Positions 24,243 through 36,178 of a DNA stretch of 64,000 bases are shown one piece after another (within the stretch, counting starts at the first letter, position 1; every line of letters starts with the position of its first letter). The stretch covers positions 77,047,636 to 77,111,635 of the forward strand of contig QVOM02000042.1 of assembly GCA_003586115.2 (NCBI GenBank), read 5' to 3'. The notes beneath the pieces were generated by a model. That model made no database searches, was not told the origin of the DNA, and was given only the letters and a program-made list of their open reading frames with translations. This DNA is from Salvator merianae (Eukaryota > Chordata > Lepidosauria > Squamata > Teiidae). A program made the position numbers and the translations under genes.

Positions 24243-24492
24243 GCTTTCAAAAGATTATTCACTTTTGGATGATCCTAACATAAATATGGCTTGATCATAG
24301 AAGATTAGTGCTCGATCACCTGGCAACATGCCCCAAGGTTAAAGATATAGTGGTATGTCCCATTCTAGTACAAATTTTGATGCTTATAGAACTTCAGAGC
24401 CCCAACATTTTATCCAGGCTGTCTGCCAGTCCCACCACGATGTAGACAACCTGCCAAAAATTTTATCATGTCTAGCAGCTCCCCTTGTCTAT

Positions 24493-24726
24493 TAGAGATG
24501 TGCATAAAATGCCTTTTGAAAGTTGCCGAATAGTGCTGCATCACCAGGTGCAACAAACTAAAGGGCCCTGTTTTGTCAGAACTTGGGTTGTTCCAATGTA
24601 ACAGGGTCTAGTTTTGTTCTAACATAAAACCGTTTTTAAATGTGTGTTTTCTTTCATTTTGAGATACTCAAAGCACCCTGTTGTAAGTGTGAAACATTCT
24701 GACTCAGAATCATTTGCACACCTCTA
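24493..24726. mobile_element. Short hAT-like element, TAGAGRTGTGCA ends
   Basis: The left end TAGAGATGTGCA and the reverse-complemented right end TAGAGGTGTGCA differ at one base and resemble the hAT ends at 10018-10638. The 234-bp interior is non-coding. The flanking 8-mers are not identical, so the target duplication is decayed or the boundaries are slightly off. Confidence 0.6.
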
Positions 24727-25539
24727 TACCTCTCAATTTTGTTCCCCTTCTTTCTTGGGAGTCCTGTACTGGTCATGCCTTTCTGATTCGAGTAGAAAGG
24801 GGAACAAAATGGAGATCTGCAGGTTGCAGTGAACGATGTAGGGGTTAGCAGGCTGGAAAACATAGTTTTGGATCCTAGGGAAGTATAGGAGGGAGGATAA
24901 GCATCTAGCAATCTATGTATTTTGAGGAAGAGCAGGTAGGTAAACAAACTGGTTTGCATGCTATGGGACTCAAGGAAGAGGAGGAAGGAACAGGGAGGTT
25001 TGCAGGCTGTGGACATTAGGAGAGAGGAGAAGAAGACATACAGGGATCTAAAATAACATTGTGTCTAGTTTCTCAACAGGATTTAGCATCCATGTGTGCT
25101 TGAACTTTATGTATCTGAATACAGTTTGATTAAATGCAACCAATCTTGGCAGAGGACAACTTTTCATAAAAAGAAAGATCCAATATTACTTTTTGATCTA
25201 TAATGTCCAGTATTTTCAAAGCTAGAGGCTTCAAACTGAGATCTTTGCCTTGGACTGATCAACATTGTAAGCAACATTGCAGAGTCAATTAAAGTGCTAA
25301 CAATTGGTGTTTTCTTTTAACATCCTAAACCTAAACTACTTCTCTGCATAAAAAAATTGAGCTAAAATCTGTTTTACCCAGTTTGTTTTGTTTCCTTTGA
25401 CAGTTGCTGATATGTTAGCCATTTGATATTGGATTTCTTGAGCAACACTGGGAAACTCAGCTTCTTGTTTTATAAATGTTTAGACTAGCATTGTTTTCAT
25501 TAGAGGACCATGACAATTCTTGAAGTTTTCAGTAAGGGT

Positions 25540-25655
25540 GCCTCCAGAAAAGGCTAAAAGCTTAAGTTCTCCTGGGATTATATTAGGCTGCTGGACTAGA
25601 TGAGCCCACTGGTGTGATCCAGAAAGGCATTTCTGATGTTCTTACATTCTTTTCT
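25540..25655 (+). mobile_element. CR1 LINE 3' end, degraded
   Basis: CTGCTGGACTAGATGAGCCC and TGATCCAGAAAGGC followed by TTCTGATGTTCTTAC match the CR1 3' block. Confidence 0.7.
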
Positions 25656-26180
25656 AGGATAGCCAATCTGTGCGGGGCTGTTCCATCAACAATTGGTAAT
25701 ATAATAACGGTATGGAACCTCCAGGTCAAAGATCCAGGCCTAGATGGCTTTCCTAATCTTATTATCAAGTATTCTATGTGAGTCCTAAGAAAAGTGCCTC
25801 AGAAATTCCCTAATGCTGTCTAGCATAAACAGATAAACAGGTTTCTCTTCCTCTGTGGTTGGAGAACAGTCCTTCTATTGTTTTAGGAGTCCTTTGAGTT
25901 AGGAAGCTTCTGCTAGCAAACATTCCTTTCTCTAAAGCGAGATGACTCGGGGCACCTTTGTTAAAGGTAGAAGGAGCAGCTTTATGTGGCTCTAAGCTGC
26001 AGATGCTGTACACCTGAGCAAGGCATACATGTAGCTCAGTGATAAGTGGTGACAGATGCCCAATTTGGCTGGTGAGCAGAAGGTAAGTGGTACAGGGGGT
26101 CAGAACAGGGAGTGGTAATGGAAAATGAGATTTGTAAGGCTGCAGTTCAGTGCAAATTCACATGAAAAATGCCACTGTTG
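25656..26180. other. Intergenic, no gene recognised
   Basis: No supported feature. Confidence 0.3.
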
Positions 26181-26189
26181 AACGTAGTT

Positions 26190-26290
26190 GATTATTGCTT
26201 GTTTACATTTGTTTATGTTTTTATATTGCCCTATACCGTCTTGGGGCGGTTTACAATGAAAATGTGAAGTTAAAATTGAAAAACTAAAAA
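26190..26290 (-). repeat. SINE/LINE 3' tail, inverted
   Basis: GTTTTTATATTGCCCTATAC followed by TTGGGGCGGTTTACAA is the inverted form of a common reptile repeat tail. No head is recognised. Confidence 0.5.
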
Positions 26291-28280
26291 CAACAGCACT
26301 GGAGAGGTAGAAAGGATACCTACCCTCCCCTATTGTAAATACTATTCTTTTATGACTATGGGACTGTTGTCTGTTTAAGACCAGCTCCTCTCCTTTTGAA
26401 TTGCCCAGGTCTTTTGGCAATCTTCCTCCTGCTTCAGTTGCCTTAATCCACATTGGCTGCAGTTTCTCAAACTGGCAGGCAGAAGAGAAAATATTCATTC
26501 CTGTCAGTTGGAGGAATTTGCTTTCTCCGCTGTAGTAGATAGATGATTTTTGTGGGCCAATTCCAACGCAGTCTTTTGGATTTTCAGTCCCATCTAAAAC
26601 ATTATACCCTTCCTGCAACTGGAAATTGATTATAGGGCATAAACAGGCAGTATTTTAGAACAGATGAATATTCTCTGTTAGAAATTCCTAGTGCCTTCCC
26701 CTTCACAGAACTGCAGTTCCCAAGATCCTTTAAGAAAGAAGAATGAATATTAAACTAGTTCAACTCTGCAGCAAGGATTTTCCTTCAGCAGAAGTGTTCT
26801 GTGACAGCTCTGCTTTGTTCATTCAAGACTTCCTTACATACAAGGGCCACAGCATGGAAATGTATACAGACCTACATAAACACAGCCCAGCATAACCAAG
26901 TGTCAGTTCCTGGGTTAGCTTACAGCTGGTAGTGAAATTTTCACCTGCCCAAACTACATTCTAGTGCTAAAAAACTGGGAAGATTTGGGCAGGTGAAAGT
27001 AGGAATTCCAACTGATGCCTTGCCCCATATTTGATACCCTGCAAATCCCAATCTACAAGTTGATTCAGCAGTGGTTGGAGGGGCTTCTGGAAGTGCCACA
27101 CACAGATTTGTGTGATTTCTTTGGAGCCCAAATTGCGCCACAAATCTCTCTGTGATCTGATGTGATTGTTGCATGCTCAACAATTCTTTGCAAGCATAGT
27201 ACTTCCAGCTGTGCCCATGGGTGCCAACTGAGTCCATTGTTTATATTTTTGTGGTACTTTGGCTGTCTTATGTATTTCAGACTGCTGCCATAAGCAATCT
27301 GGGTACTACAAATAAAAGATGTGATTCAGCTTTTAAGTTGCACTGTTTTCAACAGAATTTAGGCATTTATTGAAATCAGTGATCAAAACGATCCACTATG
27401 ACAGCATTATGTGCAGATATCTTTAATATGTGTTTTTTTCAGACAGGGAAAGAAAAATAACAACAAAAAAGAACTTTTTTTTAAAAAAAAAAGCATAGTA
27501 CAAAAGCTGAGGCAAGGGTGGAAGAGGGCTGTAAGGGGGAAGGAGGCCTCCGGAGAGAAGTTGCAGGTCCAAAGGTGCAGCATGCTGTGCTCCTCTGGCC
27601 TTCCTTGGGCACCTAATACTGCCCATATGGATGCAACCTCAGTTAACCAATTAACACTCAGGCTGAGAGTTTAATCAGAAGTTTCATCTTCATACCTAGA
27701 CCAATCACCTGTCTATCCATCATCTATCCATCCATCCATCCATCCATCCATCCTATCCTATCCTATCACACAAAAATGATTATTTTAAGAAAATGAACTG
27801 CTATAATCTCAGGACAGAATAAAAAGTAATGCATTAAATTCAGTGGTGTGTGTGTGTGTGTGTGTGTAAACACTAGAAGGATGACAACTAAAAATGTCCA
27901 GGCAAATGGATTACCATTGGATGGGCACAATTAACAGCCCTTGCTAGAAACGCAGTATAGGGAATCCAAAAATGCTAGCAGCAAGGAAGAAAAATTTAGA
28001 AACTAGTTTTGGGCATCATCAATAGCACTTTGTCAAGCTTTATTTATTTAGAATGTTTGAATTGAGGCACGGGGAATACTCTGTTAAAGGACTTGACTTC
28101 TAAAGGCTCAAGTGCATGGCAATAGCTCTGTAGTAAAGCAATGACTTGGAAAGGGGAGGATTGCATGATCAAATCTTAAAATCCCCCAAGGTGAAACTAT
28201 GACAAAACATTTGTTTATCTTCATAGAAGATTGCATGGAGGTATCCATTTAGTCATCAACAGTTGATTGTGACAGGTAGG
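26291..28280. other. Intergenic with two microsatellites
   Basis: An (ATCC)n array at 27726-27753 runs into CTATC repeats to 27767, and a (GT)n array lies at 27845-27867. No gene is supported. An A-rich run at 27440-27495 could be an old retroposon tail. Confidence 0.5.
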
Positions 28281-28284
28281 ACCC

Positions 28285-28415
28285 AAACAAAACCAACCAG
28301 ATGCCGGAAGGAAAGAGACCCAATTGGTGGGCCTCTGTGTGAGACAGGATGATGGACTAGATGGGTTGTGGCCCAGTCCAGCAGGGCTCCTCTTATGTTC
28401 TAATGTTCTTACACA
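28285..28415 (+). mobile_element. CR1 LINE 3' end
   Basis: GGATGATGGACTAGATGGGT then CAGTCCAGCAGGGCTCCTCT and TTATGTTCTAATGTTCTTAC match the CR1 3' terminus, as at 5132-5348. Confidence 0.82.
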
Positions 28416-30760
28416 TCTGCTGAAGTTCCATCTTCTATGCAACAATTAAAGGAGTGGGAATCCTGTCTTCTTTTTCATCTATTGATTCTAGGATACTGAA
28501 ACTCTTTATGCTTTTTTATTTTTATAAGCAGTAGTGACTTATGAAGGTTATGGAGTGGGATGTCATAGCAAAAGCCTTCCTAACAGGCTCAAGACATTGT
28601 CACTGATGGTGCATCTGTTTCAGCTGGAACAACCTTTCAAAACAACTCCACAAAACTGATCTGAAAAATAAAAGAGAAAGATAAAATGGAAAACACTAAC
28701 GCAACTCTCTGGCAACTACACTGTCTGGATTCTCCATAGGAACAGGATAAATAAATTACATCTCATTCAAAACAAACCTGTGGAATGTGGAACCAGTTGT
28801 GAATGAAGCTGAAAGGTTTCTAATTGTATGCATTATATGAGGGCTCACTGAAGCAACAAGAATGAAGCAAAACCATCACCCAGGTTAATATATTCATAAG
28901 ATCACAGAGCTTAAGGAAGAATAGTTCTAGAATCAATGCCGGTCAGGAGCAGTCCCCAAAGCTTGGAAAGCAACAAAACACTGGAAGAGAATAAAGTATC
29001 AGAAGCTCTGTGCCCCAGAAGACCAGCATAACGCCTTCCCATAGCAGGCTCTGACTACAGACAAGAATGCAAGTTGTACTTTGAACTTTATAGCAGGCAG
29101 CAGAATGGCACCGGTTTTGCCCTGTCAAGGGAGTTAACTACAAAAACAGAATATCTAGGTGTCCCAGATCAGGCCCATTCAGAAAGAGAGAAAAGGTGGG
29201 AGGGGGTGGAGGGCGGGGGGTAGGGGTTGGGGAGGGGGGAGAAACAGACAGTGCAAGGATGAAAAGCCTCCTTGGCAGGCAGACAAACTTGTCAAAGTGA
29301 TGTGTAACACACCAGAGCTCTGGCTGTGGGCTGGTAAAAGTCAAGATTACTAATGGGAGAACAGCAAGTAATATCAGCAAATAGACAGCTGGACATGACT
29401 GCAGACTGCTGGGAACACCCCAGAGAAGTTTGTTTGAAGGGGAACCAAGTATTTAGGCAGATCCCAAACTTGCATCCAAAACAAGGTAGTAGAATAGGTC
29501 CGACTCTGCCTGTTGGGCACAGAGCACCTGTCCTTGTTCTCAGTTCTTTCACAGTTACTGTTCAGTTGGGTTCGAAGACTTCTGTGATGCTTCTGTAAGA
29601 CTTCAGAAGCCTGCAACGTTTCTCTCATGATGTAATTTGTGCATGGCCCTTCTTGCGCCCCAGTACTACAGTCTCCATCACTGGTTGCTATTGGTTGTAC
29701 TGGCTGGGGCAGCTGGGAGGTCCAAAGCCTTTGGAGTCCCATGCATTACTCATGCCTGAAGTGGGAATGGAGAAGAAATGAAGGATCACAAACCCCTGGC
29801 CCTTCACTTGGGAGTACATAAGCCCAACCTAACGCAATAAGGTGGCAGTTACACAGGAGTCACTTAGGAAGTATTTCTGTACAAACAACCCTATTTTCCT
29901 TCCTTTGGGGAAGAAGGGAACAGGATAGGCTGGAAATAACTGCATACTCCCACACTCCCACTGGAAAACATAATAATATGTACGAAAAAAACAAAAGACT
30001 GTTTCATTTTCTCTGGCCTGCTGCCCTCATTAAGCACCTGTGCTGTGGATACCTGCATTGTTCTTTTAAATATCTTTAAATATGTGTATTTCCAAACAGA
30101 AGAGGGAAACTTTTTTTTTTTGTTACCACCAAATCACGATGAATCTAAATGCAAATTTCTTGGCAGATACAGAAGTGATTTGCCCTTACTTTCTTCCCGG
30201 GGAGATGCAGGGAATCAAACTGAAGACTCCCTGTTTCCCAGGTAGTTGCTATTTCTAGCTATCTTAAAGATTTTCTATAAATCTATAATCATAATTTGGT
30301 AACAGTCATAATTTAGTAAAGATCCTTTCTGTTTTTTCCTCCTTTTTTCATAATTTATATTTTGGTTATAAACTTGTCAATGGGACCATCTTACATTTAC
30401 TGAGCAGAAAATAATAAATATTACTAATAAATTGTGTGATCCTTATGCCCACTTTATGCTTATATGCCCATCTCTCACTACACCGAACCTTTAAAACAGA
30501 ATCTAATGCAATGAGGGATCAAATTCACTTCAAGGAAAGACACACTAAAAATACTTAATACACTTCAAGTACATTTGATTTGCAACACTGAAATAATTAA
30601 CAAATCTTAAGCAGATCCTCTTGTTCTGTGTCCCCCACCCAACCCCATTGTAAACTCCTCCCCAAAACTGTTAATGATTGGTCTGCACATACTGTCCATC
30701 TTCCTGCTTTGTTCCTGTGGAGAAGACTGCCCCCCCCCTGAAAAAGTCAGGTTTTGCATT
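28416..30760. other. Intergenic, no gene recognised
   Basis: Non-coding DNA with a G-rich stretch at 29195-29245. Open frames on both strands near 29300-29750 overlap one another and lack recognisable domains. Confidence 0.35.
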
Positions 30761-30763
30761 AAA

Positions 30764-31020
30764 GGCTACCTCCAGACATCACTTGCCTATTTCACTATTT
30801 TTGGATGTTCTGGAACAATGCACTCCCAGGATTATTTCACTTTGCCCAGATGTTAGCTCAATATTCCACATTTTAGCATGCCACACAGTGATGTGATGCC
30901 TTAAAACTGGACTATTGTGTCTATAGTCCAGGACGATATCAGAAGCACTGTGGTCATGTCTGGCAAATCAAATACTATTTCAAAATAATTACAGGGTTTT
31001 GACCCTGTCTGGATGCAGTC
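30764..31020. mobile_element. TIR element with AAA target duplication
   Basis: The left end GGCTACCTCCAGACATC and the reverse-complemented right end GACTGCATCCAGACAGG are similar inverted repeats. AAA flanks both sides (30761-30763 and 31021-31023). The 257-bp interior is non-coding. Its ends match the GGCTGCATCCAGAC group seen at 39027 and 44107. Confidence 0.65.
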
Positions 31021-31373
31021 AAAGTACCTGAGGTGAAAACAAAAGGCAGTCTGCTGCTGACCTTTATGGCAAAAACCAGATTAGTGTTCTTGTGTTCTTC
31101 TACTGCTAAGATTTTTTTTTTAAGCCAGAATGAGCTTTAAGTATGAAGGAGTATGAGCTTTAAGTATGACTCCCCTTGCAAACCGCTTGTTCCCTCCTCA
31201 GCACTGCCCAGATTTATTCTTAGCCAAAGCAATATGGAGGCTATGACTGGCTTCTTTCTCCTCCTGCCCAGTGCGTGAAGGGAAAACAAACCGGAGTGAG
31301 TCAAAAGCCCAGTCCCAACTCTTTCAGGTCTAAAGTGATGGCTACCATCAGGAGGAGAAAGAAGTCAGGCATA

Positions 31374-31930
31374 GACTGTTTCCACACTTGCATGGGCTGA
31401 ACAGCTCCAGCTGGAACTGTTCCAGCTGGAACGGGTCCCTGCTGGAGAGGTCCAGCTGCCCTGGAACAAGGCCAGTCACACTTAGATGGCCTGTTTCAGG
31501 ACAAGCTCTGCACCATTCTGAAGCTCACATGAGCTTCAGAGCTTGTTGCAAGAACTTTGACAACTAGGAACAAAGGTTCCTTACCTCAGAACACCAGGGG
31601 GAACCATTTTGGTGGGGCAATTTGGTGCAGCACTGAAATGGGTCTCCCAGTTAAAACAGAACAGAGAGGTGTGTGCCTTTCTGCATACCTTCCTATTCTG
31701 TTCCAGAGGCTTCTGGACCACTAGTACACCTGTTAAAGCAGGTCTACCATTATCCCAGGCTAGGCAGCCATTTTGTTTCTCTAGACCAGGCTAAGCTCTG
31801 TCTAATATGAAGAGGGCTATCTAGCAGGGAGCAGCGCCTCATCTGCTCCACTTCAGAGTGCAGACCAAGAGGCCCAGAGAGGTTCTAGGCCTTGCACTAT
31901 ACTGGGATATTGATAAGTGTGGAAAAGGCC
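31374..31930. mobile_element. TIR element, GGCTGTTTCCACACTTG group, copy 1
   Basis: The left end GACTGTTTCCACACTTG and the reverse-complemented right end GGCCTTTTCCACACTTATC are inverted repeats, with ATA on both sides (31371-31373, 31931-31933). The interior (AGCTCCAGCTGGAACTG, CCTGGAACAAGGCC, GGGGCAATTTGGTG) is shared with 48804-49237, so both belong to one family of about 430-560 bp. Confidence 0.8.
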
Positions 31931-32685
31931 ATAACCTCTTTATTGATCAGGCTAAGATATGAGTTGGGCAATGCCACTCCAGCTTTTCGAGGAAGGCTGT
32001 GAGTTTCCCTGCCTCTCAGTGGAGTTTTGGCATGCCTCAGTGAGTGCCTTCCTCACTGCATCACTACAGCTCCAGTCAGTGGGGAAATGTTAACATGTCT
32101 CAACAGATTGGCTTGGCCATCATCGGCCCTGCTGCACCAGCTACCTGAAGATTAGTCCTGCCTCACTTCCACTTAAGGAATGGCTGATGTGACAGTGTAA
32201 GCCCTCTGGAAATACCTTCTTTCCCTGCCCTGACATGCCCACCGAAGTCTCTGAAAATCTGCATTTGGAGACACACCACAAAAATGAAACCCAGTAAGGT
32301 GAGGGATGCACTTTGGTGTTGAAAAGCACTCTGCAAGAAATGTGGATTGCAAGAGCTGTATTCTACATTTGCCACAGGATCTCCCTTTTAAATGTGATTT
32401 TACCACTGTGAAACAACTTCAGTTTTACTTTAAAAACTTGTGTGTAGTGAGGCCCTTAGATAGCAGATCACTCAGGCTCAGGGATGGCTCATCGCTTTAA
32501 GCGTGGGTGTTTGCATGTTGCTGGAAGGGGAGATCGCTGGCCATGAAAGCACGCCCCTCCCTGAGTGGGAGTTGCAGCTGCCTGCTGTGGCAAAACACAG
32601 ACCCTGCGGCCAGCGATTTCCCCTTCCAGCAACATGTGAACACCTACATTTAAAGCAACAAGCTGTCGCTGCTCAGGCTGCACCT
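31931..32685. other. Intergenic with an internal inverted repeat
   Basis: GTGTTTGCATGTTGCTGGAA (32507-32526) is mirrored by TTCCAGCAACATGTGAACAC (32624-32643), so about 32490-32670 is probably another fold-back MITE. No gene is supported. Confidence 0.45.
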
Positions 32686-32689
32686 CTGA

Positions 32690-32882
32690 GGTAGATTAGA
32701 GACAACATAGAGACATTTCTCAGCTGGGATTGTTCATGTGCCAGTCTTCCCTTCCCCCTCTCGAGAACATTATAAGCTAGAAAAGGTGGATTTGAGATGG
32801 GATGAGAACATGAGGGCCACACGCTACAGTCTCCAAGGTGCTTTTGAGACACTTCTTTTGCTAGCTGTAAATGCAGCCACAT
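32690..32882 (-). mobile_element. Short MITE, AGAATGTTCATRAG family, inverted and diverged
   Basis: On the minus strand it shares TCATCCCATCTCAAATCCAC-like and TTCTAGCTTATAATG words with the family at 21805 and 59078. It ends with AAATGCAGCC on the plus strand. It is more diverged than the other copies. Confidence 0.45.
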
Positions 32883-33689
32883 TCACTGCCTGCTATAGAT
32901 TGCGTTACTGGTGAGAGAATATATTGGACTTGAATCATGGCACCACATGACAGCATTTCAGTCTTGGAATCAGACAAGAGTGAGATAACATTAAGAAACG
33001 TATTTTTGTTCCTTTAGGCCATTCCTACGACTTGACTTGGCAGGGCTACTCCCTTGCAGTCCAATTTCCTGTTCTTTCCTCAGCATTGTTTAAAATAGTT
33101 ACCCGTCTGCTTTAAACTCTTGGGCCTCCTAAGGGTCGAGCTATACCAGCTTTCTTATCAGAACAACTTCTACTCATTAGCCTTTCCTCTAATGACTTTT
33201 TACCATTGGAATGCAGGGAGGGTGATGTTTCTTTGCTCTCACTTGATGTATTTGAAGCATTGTTGCACGTTTTAGCATGTTCCTTGAGAAATCATTATGA
33301 TTAAGAGAGATGTGGGTATTAGGGGAAAGATAAGGCACCAACATTGTGGAATTTGGCACGGGGAGGAATTATTTCTGTTGTGTCCTCAAAAGAAAATGAC
33401 CAGGATCCAAAAATTCCTATGACTTGTTTTGTATGTGCGTGGGTGGGGGGAACTGAGATCATGTTACTCCAGCTGCAGCTTCCTTCATCACATAAGATTA
33501 TAATGTGCCCTGCTGAATCTCAGACAGGACCAACTGTTGGGACGAGTTTGTCAGGAGCCCTCTGGCCTTCCTGTATGTCAGTAGGCTCATCTTGCTGTGG
33601 AAACCAGCCAGAAGTTTTGCAGTCAGCACTGGATGGCTTGAAGTTCCCACTTCAAGTTTCCCACAGTGACCCAATACAGTGCCGTTTCG
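32883..33689. other. Intergenic, no gene recognised
   Basis: No supported feature. Confidence 0.3.
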
Positions 33690-33895
33690 TGGACTTGTGG
33701 AAAATGTAGACTGCAGACGGCAAAGCACTAGTGGTGCTGTTTGCAGGGATTTGAGAACAGGTGAAAGTTTTGTCTTTGTCTTCTGCCTGAGAACGTACAG
33801 AAGCAATTGGTGGGTTACTGTATGAGATAGGATGCTGGACTAGATGAACTATGTTCTAACCAGCTGGGATCCTCTTATGTTTTTTATGTTTTTGT
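33690..33895 (+). mobile_element. CR1 LINE 3' end
   Basis: GGATGCTGGACTAGATGAAC, then ACCAGCTGGGATCCTCTTAT and TTTATG repeats, mark a CR1 3' terminus. The upstream part shares TTTTGTCTTTGTCTTCTGCC with the copy at 5132-5348. Confidence 0.8.
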
Positions 33896-33946
33896 TATGG
33901 CAGTGGCTGCTGTTGAATGTGATGCTGAGGTAATGCTGAGGCCTCT

Positions 33947-33976
33947 TCTTTCTTTCTTTCTTTCTTTCTTTCTTTC
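33947..33976. repeat. (TTCT)n microsatellite
   Basis: About seven tetranucleotide units. Confidence 0.9.
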
Positions 33977-34060
33977 ATATACAGGGAATGACTTGATTCC
34001 AGGTGATTTGAAGTGTTTTATCTTGTACATACCCAGCTGTAACCCAGGATCTTCGACTCT

Positions 34061-34272
34061 GGCTGTGATCAGACATAACAAGGGGTGCCTTGGAGGTGCC
34101 TCAGGGAGACAGTGTGTGGCCCTCGTGCTCCCCAACCTTCTCTAATCCACCTTTTCTAGCATAGAATGTTCATGAGATGGGGGAGGGGCAGACTGGAGTG
34201 TGAACAATCCCACTTCAGAGCCTTCAATAAGATGCCTCAGAGGTGCTTTTTTGTGTGTATCTGAACACAGCT
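34061..34272 (+). mobile_element. Short MITE, AGAATGTTCATRAG family, copy
   Basis: The left end GGCTGTGATCAGACATA and the reverse-complemented right end AGCTGTGTTCAGATACA are inverted repeats. The interior carries the family core AGAATGTTCATGAG, GGGGAGGGGCAGACTG and GTGAACAATCCC. A partial second copy follows at about 34345-34500. Confidence 0.72.
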
Positions 34273-34784
34273 TAAGAAACAAATTAATTTCTTCCACTAA
34301 ATGAAATGGAGCAGATTACTGTCAGGGAAAGGATCTTCTGCATTCACACTTAGAAAAAAAAAAAGTGTCCCCAAAGCGCCTCAAGAATGATAGCATGTGG
34401 CACTTGCATTCTTTTTCCTCTCTAATCACTAGTCCAGGAAGCTCATGAAAGGGGAAAGCGACAGACTAGCATGTGAATGTTCCCACCTGCAAACTTTTTT
34501 CTTTTTCTCATATGATTGCTGCCTGTGGACTGGACAGTGGAGTAGGGGAAACATGGTGATTGGTGAGCTATATTTCACCTCAGTAACAAGGCCCTTGATC
34601 TGTAATGGATTAAAGGAAAATTGAGAGAAGTGAAAGATGCTCAAATCACTCCTATCACTGCACTGCTGAACCATCAGCAACATTCTATCAGCTGCCCTTA
34701 TGTACTTGCCATTTCAGGCACCAAAAGAAAACATTTTTATTTCCCCAGACTTTAAGGATGACAAAACATGGTCTTGTGCTCTTA

Positions 34785-35975
34785 GGCTGTGGTCCGACAT
34801 TGTAAATTTAATCCGTATCAGAAGAGTACAAGGACTGTATTCGTCTTCTGATCGTTCCCACAGTTACAGTTTAACACGGACTCAATTAGTATTTGCTCGT
34901 TCCCACACCGATATTTCCCGTGCTTGGCACAGAGAAACAGTACCTTTTCTGCCTCCACCCCTCGTCAAATTCTCCTCCCTGTGTAGTCAGGGATTGGCTG
35001 CAGTCTCAATGTTCAAATCTTGACGTCACAGGGGCGGGAAAGTCAAGCTCCGCTCTCCGTATGTCCCCGCTGCTGCCTCAGAACATGGATTCACTTGGCA
35101 GCGTTACTAGTCATTCGCCGTTTGCTCCTTCTTCCCACTACAGCCTCTATCTACACAAGCAGAACTTTAAAACTATGTGTACTGCTGATGGTGATTTAAA
35201 GGGCTGATGACGATTTCTGCTCCCTTGCAAGTGCACTTTTGCACAATTGCGCAATTTAAAAGTAGCGCAAAAGCAGGGAGAGGTCCATGACGAAGGGGAA
35301 ACGTGGGGAGAGAACGTGAGGGGCTCTATTATCTTGATAGTGCAGTTCATCGCCAGCAAATGGACTCTGCCTCATCTCCCCCCGAGACATCCACAGCGGC
35401 ATGTGTCCCCACTGTGTAGCTGTGTGCTGCCAATGGCAAAACTCATCTTGAGTGGGTTCTTTGTTGGGGCAAGAGGACTGCGACCCCAAACAGGCGCAGT
35501 TTATTTTTTGGCTTAAAGAGCAGACGGAAGTGGAGGAAGCCTTTAATTTCTTCCTGGCAGTGTCGAATGGGGGATAAAGAAAGAGAAAGGACCGCAGCTT
35601 AACGAAGTAAAAAGGATGACGGTTTCTTTTCCCCTGGCAGCGATGGAAGGGGGGATAATGGAGGCAGAGGCAGCTACTGCGCTTCCTGCCCACCCACAAA
35701 GTCTGTCATTGGACAGCACAAAATGGGGATCTCTCCCTCTGCACGCCCCCAAAAAGTACGGTCCCTTCCAAATAGTCTCCTTCCCCGTTCCCACATTGCA
35801 AAGTAAAGCGTGCTAGCGATCTGGAACAGCTTGAAAACTCATTAATTCTGAATACAAAGTAGTTCAGATTTCGCCAATTTAGTCCAGAAAAACTATGGAA
35901 CAGCAAGATAATGTCGGGCCAGCGGGAACTGAAGACGGCCTGTAAACTGATTAAATGCCGTGTCGAAATGCGGCC
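34785..35975. mobile_element. Harbinger-like non-autonomous element, copy 2 (inverted)
   Basis: The ends are GGCTGTGGTCCGACATTG and, reverse-complemented, GGCCGCATTTCGACACGGC. Flanking TTA triplets (34782-34784, 35976-35978) are the classic PIF/Harbinger 3-bp duplication. It is inverted relative to copy 1. The CRE TGACGTCA (35021-35028), an inverted CCAAT box (34993-34997) and a GC box (35031-35038) lie together. No transposase is visible. Confidence 0.85.
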
Positions 35976-36178
35976 TTATGGTATTTGTTTGTATTTTAAT
36001 TGATTTAAATTCACAAAGTTATCAGATAATTATAGTTATAGGGCACCCTATAAATAAATAAACAAAAAAAACCCAAACCACTTTGGCTGCATCCAGACAG
36101 GGCTGAAAACCCAACAATCCCAGCATAGCCCCGGGATATAGGGTAAAATTCTGAAATATTGCTATTCCTGGAAAAATA

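Noticed and set aside
24405..24475. Dispersed repeat shared with 22970-23050
   Set aside because: Only broken short words match; boundaries and duplications cannot be defined.
26100..26618. 172-residue minus-strand open frame
   Set aside because: No recognisable domain or splice support, and it overlaps an inverted SINE/LINE tail.
27726..27767. Regularly spaced repeat array resembling CRISPR
   Set aside because: It is a simple tetranucleotide microsatellite without spacers, in vertebrate DNA.
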